From: Schizochytrium sp. TIO01
Lineage: Eukaryota; Sar; Bigyra; Thraustochytrida; Thraustochytriidae
Length of the DNA stretch: 64,000 nt
Reading direction: 5' to 3'
Assembly (NCBI GenBank): GCA_004764695.1
Contig: SMSO01000014.1
Span: 5,818,029 to 5,882,028, forward strand
Shown: piece after piece, positions 50,063 to 61,140 of the stretch
Position numbering within the stretch: the first letter of the stretch is position 1
How the letters are laid out: every line of letters starts with the position of its first letter
Notes under the pieces: model-generated
Told to the model about the DNA's origin: nothing
Databases searched by the model: none
What the model saw: only the letters and a program-made list of their open reading frames with translations
Translations under genes and position numbers: made by a program

Positions 50063-51427
50063 ATGAAGAGCTCGGTAACTGGTAGCGCTGGCCCCGTGGG
50101 CGCTGCCTTTGCCATCCGCGAGAAGACCTGGCGATGCCCTTCCTGCAAGAACTCGAACCCTCCGCAGCGTCACGCTTGTACACGATGCCGCAAGAAGCGC
50201 CCAATCTCCTCCTCCACGTCCAAAGATCTTGTTTGGCATGAGGGTGTCGCTGCTGCAGCTGCCGGAGTGGACCATCACTGGCGCGAGGCTCTTGATCCAT
50301 CTACAAAACAGCTCTACTACTTCAACGAAGTGACACGCGAGACCCGCTGGGACCGGCCCCGTGAGATGGGCGAGATTGTCCGGAATACCGGCTGGTTTGG
50401 TCGTGGCAGAGCTGGCGTTCAGTCCAAGCTCGACGCTAACAACGCTCGATACCTCTCTCGTCCCGCAGCCAAACAAGTCGAGGCCGCTCCTCGCGAAACA
50501 TCTTACCTTCAGGGTGCTGACATGTTCAACAAATGGTACGGCAAGTACGTTGGCGAGCACTGGACCAAGGACCAGAATCTCGAGCCCGCCAAACACAGAT
50601 GCATCCTTGAAGTGCACGCGGGATCTACCCGTGCTGACAAGGAGGCCGGTGAGGGCACATATTTTTGTATGTACTTTGCCCAGGGGGCTTGTCCAAAGGG
50701 TGCCAAGTGTAGGTTCTATCACAGAATTCCGACATATCAAGATGTCGGGCGCCTCGAGAAAGAGGCCATGAAAGACGTCTTCGGAAGGGAAAGACATGCT
50801 ACACACAGAGAAGATATGCGAGGAGCAGGCTCTTTTCAGACCCCAAGCCGCACGCTTTACGTGGGAAGGTTGCTACGAGCAGAGTACGGAGACGAGCCAA
50901 AGGCTCTGAGAAAGTCATTAGAGAAACACTTCTCGGAGTGGGGCGAGGTGGAGAGCATTAATCTGATCTGGGAAAAATCAATTGCATTCGTAAGGTATAG
51001 ATTTAGAAGCCATGCTGAGTTTGCACTTTTGGCAATGGCGAATCAGGCATTAGATAAGGATGAAATACTGGATGTGCGATGGGCTTATGAAGACCCAAAC
51101 CCTGCTGCGCAGGAGGCGATGCGGCGCTCGAATGCTGATGCACTGGCAGCTGCATTTAAGGCAGCTGGTGTGACGGTAGAAAATACGAGCTATGCGCTAC
51201 CGCTGGACTACACGGCATCATCAAAGGCAGCGTCCAATGCCCCTGCACAAATCACAAACGGAGAGGAATTGGCCGCAACACCTGATTTAAAATTGGGCAC
51301 ATCTAGCTCTAGTAGCTCTCAGGCGGAGAAACAACCACGAAGACACGAAGACTCTGATCTTTTTTATCCGGATACAAGTGCTCAATATGCTCCTGCTCCG
51401 CAGACTAAGAAGCAACGTACCAATTAA
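50063..51427 (+). CDS. Pre-mRNA splicing factor CWC2/RBM22-type with added RanBP2 finger and WW domain
   Basis: From the ATG at 50063 the product is 454 residues. Domains in order are: a RanBP2-type zinc finger (Cys25, 28, 39, 42: WRCPSCKNSNPPQRHACTRC); a WW domain (about 73-99: HWREALDPSTKQLYYFNEVT then RETRWDRP); the CWC2 Torus region with a CCCH finger (FCMYFAQGACPKGAKCRFYH); an RRM (RTLYVGRLL ... EVESINLIWEKSIAFVRYRF); and a disordered C-terminus ending in KKQRTN. Yeast CWC2 and human RBM22 contact U6 snRNA and the pre-mRNA in the active spliceosome through the Torus and RRM. The N-terminal finger-WW pair is not part of the yeast or human proteins as I know them and could bind RNA and proline-rich splicing factors. 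Confidence 0.9.
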   Translation: MKSSVTGSAGPVGAAFAIREKTWRCPSCKNSNPPQRHACTRCRKKRPISSSTSKDLVWHEGVAAAAAGVDHHWREALDPSTKQLYYFNEVTRETRWDRPREMGEIVRNTGWFGRGRAGVQSKLDANNARYLSRPAAKQVEAAPRETSYLQGADMFNKWYGKYVGEHWTKDQNLEPAKHRCILEVHAGSTRADKEAGEGTYFCMYFAQGACPKGAKCRFYHRIPTYQDVGRLEKEAMKDVFGRERHATHREDMRGAGSFQTPSRTLYVGRLLRAEYGDEPKALRKSLEKHFSEWGEVESINLIWEKSIAFVRYRFRSHAEFALLAMANQALDKDEILDVRWAYEDPNPAAQEAMRRSNADALAAAFKAAGVTVENTSYALPLDYTASSKAASNAPAQITNGEELAATPDLKLGTSSSSSSQAEKQPRRHEDSDLFYPDTSAQYAPAPQTKKQRTN

Positions 51428-52962
51428 ACATACACCGCTACGACCCGTTCTCCTATTTGTCTCTGAGGTTGATTTTATGAGTTTCCTCTCTATGGTTGCT
51501 CTGCACATGATCATTTTGATCTTAGTGCAACCGTGAGCGTCAGATCTGACGTCTCTGGTATCTGAAGCCTGTCGAAGCCTTGCCAAAAGTCAGTTAGCCT
51601 CATCTTTAGTATATTTCTCTTGTCAGGGTTCATTATAAAGAAACAAAACTTAACACGACACGACTTTTTATTTTTTCTACAAGTCATTTCTTAATTTGCA
51701 AGAGGTAAGGTGTTTGGCATCGTAAGTTGCTTCTGCTCAGGTTTCACATCTATCGTTCGCTTGCGTTCGTTTGCTGGTTATATCTCTATCAAAATTAAAA
51801 CTTCTGAAGTATTAAAACTGAGACAAATATACTACGAATGTATACTTTTCTTTGGAGGTTTAGGGACGTGCTGTATTTCGGGCTGAGGATATGAGCCTCT
51901 TCAAAGATAATATGCTGAAAGATAGACTCCACGGAGGTATAGTTATTCGAACATAGTAAGCAATTGAAATTTTTCGTCCCGTAAAATTACATTTGAATAA
52001 CTCGCTTTGTCCTGCCAAATATTATGTGCAAGTAGCAATACATCATCACATGGCCTGGAAACAATGACATATTATTATTAGGAAAATGGAGGCAGCCAGA
52101 AGAGAAAAACAGCTGAGTGAAACACCCCGTGGGGACTAGAAACCTATAAAGAATGAAAAAGAGAGGAAAATTTCTTGCTTGATACCTATTACTACAACCA
52201 AACTTTCTCAAAGGAGTACTTAAGATGCAGGTCTCTACCCATTGATGTCATTCCAAAAAGGACGAGACATGTGTAAGGGGTCGAGGGGCACCTGAGATGA
52301 AGGAAACTAGCTGCCTAGCAATGCATGCGTTGAAAATCGGAGAGAGCACAGCATCTCAATCAAAAGAGTCCAAGACGCTCGCAGAAGTCGATAACTTTTC
52401 GCAAGATTGCGTGCTTGCCTACCTTCCTGACGGTTTCTGCCCACAACACCTCAAATTTGACCAAGACTAGAACAGAGCCTACACAGTAAAAAGTAAGCCC
52501 CGAACGGGCAGGACTGTGCGGCACTGCCAATACTAGAGGAGTCCAATACATGATAAAGGCGCAACCATACCACTACAGAATAGGAACAACAGAGAATAAC
52601 CAACAGTCGTTCTTGAACTGGGCACTTTTAAGTAAAGTAAAAAGTAAGTAAGCGCAATCTTCATGAATAAGCCCCTCCTCAAATGACACTAGAACAGAAC
52701 AGAGTAGATGAGGGAAGCACAGGCGGCAGATTTAAAGAGGAAGGAGAGATGATGATGATGAAGGAAAGCTTTGCTGCTTTGGGTCAGTCGATATGATGTT
52801 TGAGTTTGTGAAAAATGGGGGAGGTTCGGGAAACTCGCGGGAGGCACAGGAAGAGAATGAATGAGCAAGGGTGCGAGATAGTTGGAAAGGGTGGGTGGGT
52901 GGAGGTGAAAGGATTGGAAAGGGGATCAGAGGGTAATGAATGAATCAATGAATGCACACAAT
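51428..52962. other. Spacer between convergent CWC2 and AdSS
   Basis: 3-prime flanks. Short frames at 51,987-52,211 and 52,360-52,551 have no supporting features. A purine-rich GGTGGGTGGAGG stretch lies near 52,890-52,910. Confidence 0.35.
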
Positions 52963-55194
52963 TTAGAGCTTGAAGCCCTTGGTTGCCATCTGGTCACGAC
53001 CAGGGCCCACACCAATCCAGGAAATTGGGGTCTCGAGGAGCTCCTCGATCCTGTTGAGGTAAGCCTGGGCCTCCGCAGGGAGCTCCTCGAAGGTGCGAGC
53101 ATCCGCAATGCTCTTCTTCCAGCCGGGGAGGGTCTCGTAGACCGCCTCGATGTCGTAGAGTCCGTTAATCGTGCTGGGCATGAGACCGTCCGGAAGAATC
53201 TCGCCGGTGCTCTTGCTCTTGTACGCAACACAGATCTTGATCTCCTCGAGCTCGTCAAGGCAGTCGAGCTTGGTAATGTTGATGGATGCGTAGCTGTTAA
53301 TCATGCAAGAGTACTTCATCAAAGCAGCATCAAACCATCCGCAGCGGCGCTTGCGGCCGGTGGTGACTCCAATCTCGCCTCCGATCTTCTGCAGGTAAGC
53401 TCCGATCTCAGTGCCAGGTGCTCCACGAGGGAGGTCTCCGCCAGCGAGGTCATCGGTGAGCTCGGTCGGGAAGGGTCCAGATCCCACACGGGTGGTGTAG
53501 GCCTTGACAACGCCAATGCTGCACTCCACCTTGTCCGGGGAGAGGCCCATTCCAGTGCAAACTCCTCCAACAGTGGTGGAGGACGATGTCACGAACGGGT
53601 AAGTACCGTGGTCGATGTCAAGCATGCAAGCGTTGGCACCCTCGGCAAGAATGTTCTTGCCTTCCTTGTAAGCCTTGTTCAGGAGATGGACAGTGTCACA
53701 GATCATGTCCTCCTCAAGCATCTTGTCACGCATGTCCTTGATCTTAGCGAGTTCTGTTTCTTTGTCGACGGTCACGTCGAACATGCGCTCGTGGGCCTCA
53801 GCAAGAGTAGTGTACGCAGCCACAAAGTCCTCCCATGGCTCCTTGAGCATGCCTGCGCGGACACCGTTGCGGGTCATCTTGGAGGCGTAAGCCGGACCAA
53901 TGCCCTGCTTGGTGGTGCCAAGCTTGCCACCACCACGTCCTTGCTCGAGCACGCCATCGACCTGCTTGTGGAAATCAAAGAGGAGGTGGGCACGGTCAGA
54001 GATCTTGAGGCGGCCCTTAGTGTCGATGCCAGCCTCCTGAAGAGGAAGGAGCTCATCGAAGATTGCGGGAATGTACACGACGCATCCGTTGCCGAGAACG
54101 TTGATCGTGTGCTCGTGTACGAGACCACACGGGAGAAGGTGGAAGGCAAACTTCTTGCCGTTGATCACGAGCGTGTGGCCAGCGTTGGCACCACCACCAA
54201 AACGCACGCCGTAGTCAAACTTCTCCTGGAGAACATCGGCAAGCTTGCCCTTGCCCTCATCTGCGGTTGTGTATAATTGTGGTTTGTTTAATTCACGGAA
54301 ACACAAATCGTCAGTTAGTAAACTTTTTATTCTCTTCACTCAATCATTCACTTGCTCAATGCATTTATCATCTGGGATCAGACCGTTTCTGATCCAAACC
54401 ACCGCTTCACTATGCCACTAGCAACGCCAATGCAAGGGATTGGATCGATCAAAAGAGTTCTCTGAGGTGAAAGTCGGTCTTTCCATGCAACCACACAATT
54501 AATTAGACATCCTTTCGAAAGCAAAATCCCAGGCACTAAGCCCTGCATGCCTTGACTAAGACTCTCAGTAAAACCTCACCAGGCTGCGCTGCACCCATAG
54601 ACCACTGCTGGTGCTCCCTCATGCTAATGCTTTACGTCAATCATATCGAATGACATTCCATAGTTCAATCATGACACAACAGATTGTTTCATACATTGTA
54701 AATGGTAAATAACATATAATGGCATGAAAGAGGGCTCTCGCGCACACACGTAGACTGGCTGCGCGGCGCCTCCGCCCATATACTTGCTGCTGCTTCCCGG
54801 ACACCAGATCCCCGCTTCGTTGGCACGCCTCTTCTGCTCGAACCGGGTTGGCTCCGAGGAGGGCTGCTCTTGGTTGAGAGCAAGCTCTGGCCGCTGCGTT
54901 TGCAAGCAATCAATGAATGCATGCATGCCATCCCAACTGCTCTCACTTACCGCCCCATTGCGCGCCAAGGACGACCGCGACGCGCGCGTTCAGGCCGCTC
55001 TCCGCGACCTTGTCACTCATTATGCTTCCTAGGCCGCGCTGGCCCGTCACAAGCCTAGCCGACTCGCTGCTTCTACTCTCCGCGATGTGGCTCTGACCTC
55101 GCCGCGTCGTCGCCCTTGAGGAGTAGTGGCCGTGAGTGGTCGAGAATCTGCGCAACGCAAGTCTACCCAGAAATGCGTTCCGCATACCGCGCAC
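52963..55194 (-). CDS. Adenylosuccinate synthetase (two exons)
   Basis: Exon 1 is 54951-55194 and exon 2 is 52963-54260. The 690-nt intron (GTAAGTG...CCGCAG) splits the aspartate codon inside the GTP-binding loop, so exon 1 ends VVLGAQWG and exon 2 opens DEGKGKLADVL. The enzyme joins IMP and aspartate, using GTP, in AMP synthesis. Further motifs are GGANAGHT, LGTTKQGIGPAYASK, ILAEGANACMLDIDHGTYPFVTSS, GVVKAYTTRVGSGPFPTE and GRKRRCGWFD. From the ATG at 55194 it is 513 residues and starts with an Arg-rich stretch (MRNAFLGRLALRRFSTTHG) like a mitochondrial presequence. The internal ATG at 55020 would give 455 residues, the usual cytosolic length. Exon 2 read alone begins with false intron codons. 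Confidence 0.94.
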
Positions 55195-55273
55195 ACTAAT
55201 AGCTTTAACGGTACGAGGCTGCTAGGCTGCACTTCGCCGCGCGGCCAGCCTCCTTTTAGTCTATTTGTTAGAA

Positions 55274-55292
55274 CTTCTTGATTAATTAATTA

Positions 55293-55354
<62 letters not shown>

Positions 55355-55532
55355 CGATTGAATGATTGATCGATTGAATGATTGAATCAATGAATGAATG
55401 ATCGATTGAACGATCGATCGATCGATCGATTGAGTGAATGAATGATCGAATGAATGATTAAATGAATGATATAATATGAATGAATGATTAAATGAATGAT
55501 CGAATGAATGATTAAATGAATGAATGAATGAT
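55274..55532. repeat. GATT then ATGA tetranucleotide array
   Basis: Near-perfect GATT units from about 55,290 pass into GATC and GAAT variants, ending with AATGAATG units near 55,532. A related GATT block recurs at about 56,960-57,043. Confidence 0.92.
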
Positions 55533-55675
55533 TGTTACTATTTTCTTCTTTTTCTTCTTTTTCTTCCTTTTCTCTCTTTTCGGCGGTGGATCAAGATCGT
55601 CGTTGGCGCCGTTCCTGGCGCTGCGCTGCGCTGTTGTGCCAGGGAGCTTGCTCGAAGGGCCTTGGTTTGATTCCC

Positions 55676-55778
55676 TCTGCTCTGCTCTGCTCTGCTCTGC
55701 TCTGCTCTTTCTGGCGATGACGGCCAAAAGAGCTCTATTCTCAAGAGAACTAAAGAAAGAAAGAAAGAAAGAAAGAAA
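55676..55778. repeat. (TCTGC)n and (GAAA)n microsatellites
   Basis: About six CTCTG units (55676-55706) and a GAAA run (about 55754-55778) lie near each other. Confidence 0.85.
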
Positions 55779-56454
55779 GAGACAATTTTCTTTCTGGGAG
55801 TCGATGACACCGGGTCCCGTTTGGCGCACCCCGGAGTTGCTCACCTGCTAATTTATGAGAGCTGCAGTCTCTGGTCTTTCCTTCTGCAGCTCGAAGCAGG
55901 TGCCAAGCTTCTGCTTGATTGTGCAACTTAACTTCTGCTCGAGGCAGGCTTCAGACGCTGCTGGAGTCTGTTTGTCGGCCTTCCTCTGCGAATATAGGTG
56001 CCTGGGTATTGATTGATTGGTTGTTCTGTGCGTGCGTGCAAGTTTCCGAGGTCAGTCAGTCGCCTCTTTCAATTGCGATGGGCTATGGCGTCACCGCGTC
56101 CCCTATGTCGGCACCGACGCTGTAGGTACTTCTTCTGCTTCTTCTTCTTTTTCTTCTTTTTCTTCTTTTCACGGCGATTCTTCTCTGTTTGATGCTTAGT
56201 ACGACGTATGAGTCGCTCCTTCTTAACCTCAACTCAACTCAACTCAACTTTGTTTGTGCTGTTCTTCAAGTTTACTTTCGAGTTATCTGCATTTAGAGGC
56301 CTTTAGGCCTTTACATAAATATGAGCTTTAACAATTGTAATGGTCATTGTAGTCGTTATTAATTTAAATAAAAATAAATTATAAAAAATAAACCATATAT
56401 GATATATAGAAAAGCTTGGGAAAGAGGAAACTCTTTAACTTAAGGTAAACCAAA

Positions 56455-56568
56455 TCAAAAAGAAAGAAGAAAGAAGAAAGAAGAAAGAAGAAAGAAGAAG
56501 AAACGAGGAAAAAGGAATTCTTTCTTTCTTTCTTTCTCTCTTTCTTTCTTTCTTTCTTTCTTTCTTTC
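56455..56568. repeat. (AAAGAAG)n and (CTTT)n arrays in opposite strand sense
   Basis: A purine AAAGAAG array (about 56457-56505) is followed directly by a CTTT array (56518-56568). The two could fold back on each other. Confidence 0.88.
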
Positions 56569-56959
56569 CTGCAAAAGTACGACGGAGCACCGTCACAAAT
56601 CCCGCAAAATGTCACGCCACAACTTGCGAGTTCGCAACCTCCCTGCGTCCGTGCCCGCTGCTGCTGCTGCTTTCTTCGCTGCCGCTGCCGCTGCGGGCGA
56701 AACCGGGCCTTCACTCGGCCCCGCTGGCTGCCGCCGCTCCTGCGTGCCTGAGCTCCAAGCTCTGGCCCTTCCCGTGCTCGTCGGGCACTTTTGCAGGTGC
56801 AGCTTTTGCGCCGCTTGCAATGGCGCCTGGAGTGGCTCACGTGAGCCGCCATGGTCTAGCTACCGAAAACGGTAGGAGTCACCACAGTTTGGAGGCGGGC
56901 ATTACGATGGAGCGGCGATGTTGGCGTCATAGACGTCGAAGAGCATCATGAATGATCGT

Positions 56960-57043
56960 GAATGATCGTGAATGATTGATGGATTGGTTGATTGATCGAT
57001 TGATTGATTGATTGGATTGATTGATTGATTGATTGATTGATTG
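56960..57043. repeat. GATT tetranucleotide array, second block
   Basis: Imperfect GATT/GATC units, closely related to the array at 55,290. Confidence 0.85.
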
Positions 57044-58914
57044 ACACGTTCTGGCGTGACAGCATTGGCTTCGACATCAAGAGGCGCGGATCAACTTTGT
57101 GCAAATGCATGGCGCCAAGAACTACCTAGGTACATTCATTCTGCGTGGCGTGCTACGCAGGTTGGTAGGTGCCTACCTGCTTTGGGAGAGAGTTATCGAG
57201 GATGATGAAACAATCATTTGTGTTGATCGATGAATCAGGTTTTAGTGTATTGCAGTCAGTAGCACGTAGGTACCTAGGTAGGTAAGCAAGTAGGTGGTAG
57301 TGTGCGCCAAGTTCCCTCCAGAGGATGATCTGATCATTAAGTCGGCGAACATACAAATGCGAGGAGCTGGCCGTACGAGATATCGTAAATGCATTCGACT
57401 GGACAACGTGGAGCCCTGGTTAAAGCTGGCAAAGGATCCCCAAAATTGAAGGGTCGTAGACATGTCTTGGCTAGTATATTATAAAATTTGATTAGCAAGT
57501 TCGCCAGCACAAGAACTGCCAGGAAGCATCCTCACTAGCATCGTCATCGCAATTGTCGGCGCCATCATCACCCATAATAGACGGAGGTAATTAGGCGCTT
57601 TTACAAGCCTCAAAGCACTTCAATTTGGGCCCGCCACAAGAAGTGTGATTATAGTCTTGCTGTCATAAATCATGAAGGGTGATTGCCACTGGGGTGGGAT
57701 TCGAGTTATCTTGTAAGGCGGTTCTGTTGAAAGGTGGCTCGGGCAATTTGGTACGCCGCCAGCGGTGATTCTCGGGTGAGAAGTCCACAAGAGAGCACCT
57801 GTGGAAGTTGGGAACCAGTTCGATTTAATTACCACTGGAAGTACTACCATGTTTTGCTCTTCAAAAAAGGCGCGAATCTGGTGACCATCGTGATACCATG
57901 ACAGAGTTGATGGCAACGGTAAGACTGTTCTCAATAATTTAGCTATGCAGGCTGAGTTGATTACACAATCAATCGTCCAGAGGTTCAACTGCGAGCCAAC
58001 ATCTTATAGGTCAACTGGTTGGCTTTTAATGCGAACTTCATCCAACACGATGACGAGTTCTAAGTTAATTCCGCTACGGCAACTATCATACATGACGGCT
58101 ATAGTTACTGACGATAGTATGACACTACTAGTATCACCATGAGAGCTATTTACGTTCCCCAGCAAAATGTTGCTTATCGTGTAACCCCTGACCAGTGAAA
58201 GTGCATAAAAGCCTCCTCGACATCCATTTCATCTAATGAGAAGTCTCTCTCAAGGATTTTTAATCTTGCTCATTTGAACCTGCCGCATACGTAAGCCACA
58301 TGGAACCCTTACACAATAATTCATGAACGGACAAGCGCTGAAGCTGATTTATACTTAAAGCCAAAGACCTCATGATATTTATTCACTCAATGCTGGCCCT
58401 ACCTACCTTGATAATTTATATAACTTTCTTAGACATTTATTTGCAACCGGGATGCGAGCAACTAAAAGACATAAAGACTTCTCCACGTGCAGCGTGCAAT
58501 CTAAACTAGCTCTCTATGCGATGGAATTAACATAAAAGGAAAGAAAATATCTTTGGGGGGGGGGGTTAATTTATTTGATCATACATGCTCTGGCGACCTG
58601 AAGAATGCAAACACACAACAAACAAGCAGAGAACTTTTGATGTTCTCAAGAGTGCAATTTAACAGAGACTGATCAACCATTTCACACATTTCCTGAGAGC
58701 ATCGCAAGAGTGTACACACCTTTCCTTTGAAACTTCCCTCTGCATTCTCGCGCAGTCATTGTGAAAAAGGAAACTAAAACGCAGTGTATTCAGTCATGAT
58801 GCCCTACCTTGCATTAAGCAAGTTGACTATCACGAGTATCACAGGTCAGCCAACGATGTGACTCTGATACTTTAATGTTTAATTTTGAAGAGGTTGGCTT
58901 GTCATCCGACAAGC

Positions 58915-59784
58915 TTATATAAGATTCTGTTGCTGCAGGGCTGCAATCTTGCGATCTTTAAGTTTGATAAGTTCGTCCATCTTTTTCACCTTAAGTTCAA
59001 GAATGCTCACCGTGTCCTGCAGCTCGGCAATAGTTTGATCCTTTTCTTCTAGCAGGGCGCGCAGGTCACCTCCCTTAATGCCTCCCCCGATTCCACCACC
59101 ACGAGGAGTTCCTGACATATAGGCTGGCCTTGAGTACTCATCGTCTTCCTCATCTCGGCGAGAGGAGTTTCGTGCCGCATCATGAAAGGCTGCTGGATTT
59201 TTCATCATGGCCATGGATGCACGCCCATATGAGCTGGATGCAACTGAGCCCGCATCGCTTCCCCCTTGCCTTCGTACTGGCACATCAGCCTTATATGCTG
59301 CAAGTTTAGGTCGAAGCTTCAATAATAAACGCTCAACGTGCATGGGCTTACATTCCGCAACTGCTTGGAGCTCGTCTTTTGTGACTGTGAGTTTAAGCTT
59401 GCGGAACACTCGTTCTATCAACATTGACAAATCAGAAAATTAAAACAAACCACCATTATCGCGCGTGTGGTGCGTACGCAATACGAGTCCACGAAAATAG
59501 GGCCAAAAAGTTAGTCTTGGTGCTCTAATCTAATCTCCAAAATTGAAAGCGCTTTACTTACTCTGCAATGTTTCCCAATTGTACATTTTCTGAGTGAGCC
59601 CGTTGGCTGGACTATAGTTGTGCAAATCAATAAGCTTTGGGTGATAGTGCATGATGACCTCAGCAAAGAGGACACCATCACTGAAGTCACGAGCAATATT
59701 GCGTTTCTGACGGGTTAGTGGAACCTGGTCTACCCATGTGTACAGATCCTGGAGCTGCTCGTCAGATAGCCTTGGTTCTCCCAT
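58915..59784 (-). CDS. SPEF1/CLAMP calponin-homology flagellar protein (two exons)
   Basis: Exon 1 is 59562-59784 and exon 2 is 58915-59414. The intron of 147 nt (GTAAGT...ATAG) joins ...NWETLQ to KRVFRKLKL in phase. The product is about 240 residues, near the family size. Exon 1 is the SPEF1-type CH domain: LYTWVDQVPLTRQKRNIARD, FSDGVLFAEVIMHYHPKLID, LHNYSPAN. Exon 2 completes it and adds a Ser/Arg-rich linker and a C-terminal coiled coil (LRALLEEKDQTIAELQDTV, KKMDELIKLKDRKIAALQQ). SPEF1 binds microtubules of the central apparatus and basal body. The start is the ATG at 59784. Exon 2 alone has a misleading ATG at its 5-prime edge. Confidence 0.92.
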
Positions 59785-60251
59785 GATTAATCAGATATGT
59801 GTATGAAGTCTTCTAAAATCCAATTTATCTTTGGCTCGACTTCAGCTCCACAAGGTTCTATTCGCTTCGTGCCTTGGTTGTCTGCGTACTTGAACCTCAA
59901 GAAACGAAACACTCGGGTTCTTCTCTCCGCCTTATTTCGTGCAGAAAGAGAAGTCTGATTGCCAACGAGGTCCGTCGCAACACCGGTGAACTATGTCTTT
60001 TGCCTTGCGTCAACAACACTGGCCCAGACGAGTCGTTGGGCCTGTTTGGTGCAGGAGAGACGATAGTTTATTTGCTTTCGTCTCGTATGCTTGCTGATGT
60101 ATTTGCTGTTACAAAGCATACTAAAATACAAAGTGAATGAGGGAATGAAACCGTCTTGTCGAGGGAGGACCAAAATTCTGTACTATTTTATAGTACTTTT
60201 AAAATTTGCTTTTTTTAAAAACGATTTTTTAAAAGTTAAAAACTTTTCTTG
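59785..60251. other. SPEF1 5-prime flank and spacer to Fanzor copy 4
   Basis: Contains the SPEF1 promoter region and then AT-rich DNA with TTTTTAAAA words close to the element. No gene is seen. Confidence 0.4.
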
Positions 60252-61140
60252 AACACTTAGTATTTAATTTATAAAATTTGCAAACTGCATTCCCTATGGT
60301 AACAAAATGGCCCCCATAGCGAGTTATTTTTTAACCAGCGACTCAAAGACAGTTCTTAAATCATGCCCTTGGGTATGTAGCGCAAAAGGATACATCTGGT
60401 GGTGTGTATATCACGATCGCCTGCGTTTTTGCATTTTTTGGGGGCTTTGGAAACTTTGCATGTTCCGAGATTGTCGTAGATGATACCACATTCATTGCAT
60501 GACTTTGCAGTGCAATCCTTTCGGCAAATGACTATTTTACACCGTTGAAGGAATGAATTTCGGCTTTGTAAATGAGCGTTTGTCGAAAGTCAACGAATGA
60601 CACATCATTTGAGCTGTCTTGATTTTGATCCATCTTATCTACTTGTGGAGTTTCCAAATTTAGGCAAGGATAGTTTTCACAGAACCAAAGTCCAAGCTTA
60701 TGGTGAATCCCGGTAGCCCAGTAGGGCGCGCAAGCCCAGCCTTTTGAAGTTGGACTCTCTACCGATGTCTTTGTAGATAGCGGATGCATCTAGATAGGTA
60801 TGCTTGAGGTCCGTCAGCAATCTGGCATTTAAAATTCTCGTTTTGCTTTTGCTTGGCGGAGGATTCTATGGCGTAGATAATGGCCCGGCAAGTGCTGCGT
60901 TGCTCACAGCCATGGGTGAGCTCAACATCGTCTCTTGCGTATATGCGGTTGGCTCCCGAGAGGCACCCGAAGAGCACTTGCTGAGGCGCCAAATTTCTTG
61001 TTGGAGGACTTTGATAACTTGAATTGAAGATTTATATCACTTATAGTGTTTAGGCCTTGGTTCCTTGGCTATTCCAGTTTCTTATATAACCTTTACTTCT
61101 TAATAAAGACCTAAATAATAATAAAAATATCATTTATATG
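60252..61140 (-). mobile_element. Non-autonomous IS607/Fanzor2 derivative, copy 4
   Basis: An element of about 0.89 kb on the minus strand. Its left end (about 61080-61140) aligns with that of copy 1 through CTTCTTAATAAAGA. Its right end keeps TGAGTCGC (complement of 60338-60345), a GTTA/TAAC hairpin (60323-60335), a CTATGG/CCATAG pairing (60294-60319) and TTTGCAAATTTT, ending CTAAGTGTT at about 60252. The tnpA 5-prime part is fused to the tnpB 3-prime part at about 60,705-60,715, at the same place as in copy 3. Confidence 0.85.
60356..61076 (-). pseudogene. tnpA::tnpB deletion fusion remnant (copy 4)
   Basis: The tnpA start codon has become CTG and a stop falls within the first codons. The recombinase segments are in broken frames, and the left half ends at the equivalent of GLRALL. 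The tnpB half begins near the EIHRKL equivalent and keeps CNECG and, at the end, DRDIHTTRCILLRYIPKGMI before the stop. The second zinc cysteine pair is damaged (KAPKKCKNAGDRD). No functional product is expected. Confidence 0.8.

Larger units (their letters stand above)
55195..58914. other. Repeat-rich non-coding region
   Basis: About 3.7 kb without a supported gene, dominated by simple repeats (listed separately). A 122-codon minus-strand frame at 57620-57988 has protein-like stretches (WYHDGHQIRAFFEEQN) but no recognised domain. An 11-G run lies at 58555-58565. Confidence 0.4.

Noticed and set aside
52936-54276. 446-codon plus-strand frame across AdSS
   Set aside because: Shadow of the adenylosuccinate synthetase exon on the other strand, which carries all the family motifs.
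55512-55851. Frames over 100 codons on both strands
   Set aside because: Composed of Phe/Ser and Lys runs from tetranucleotide repeats.
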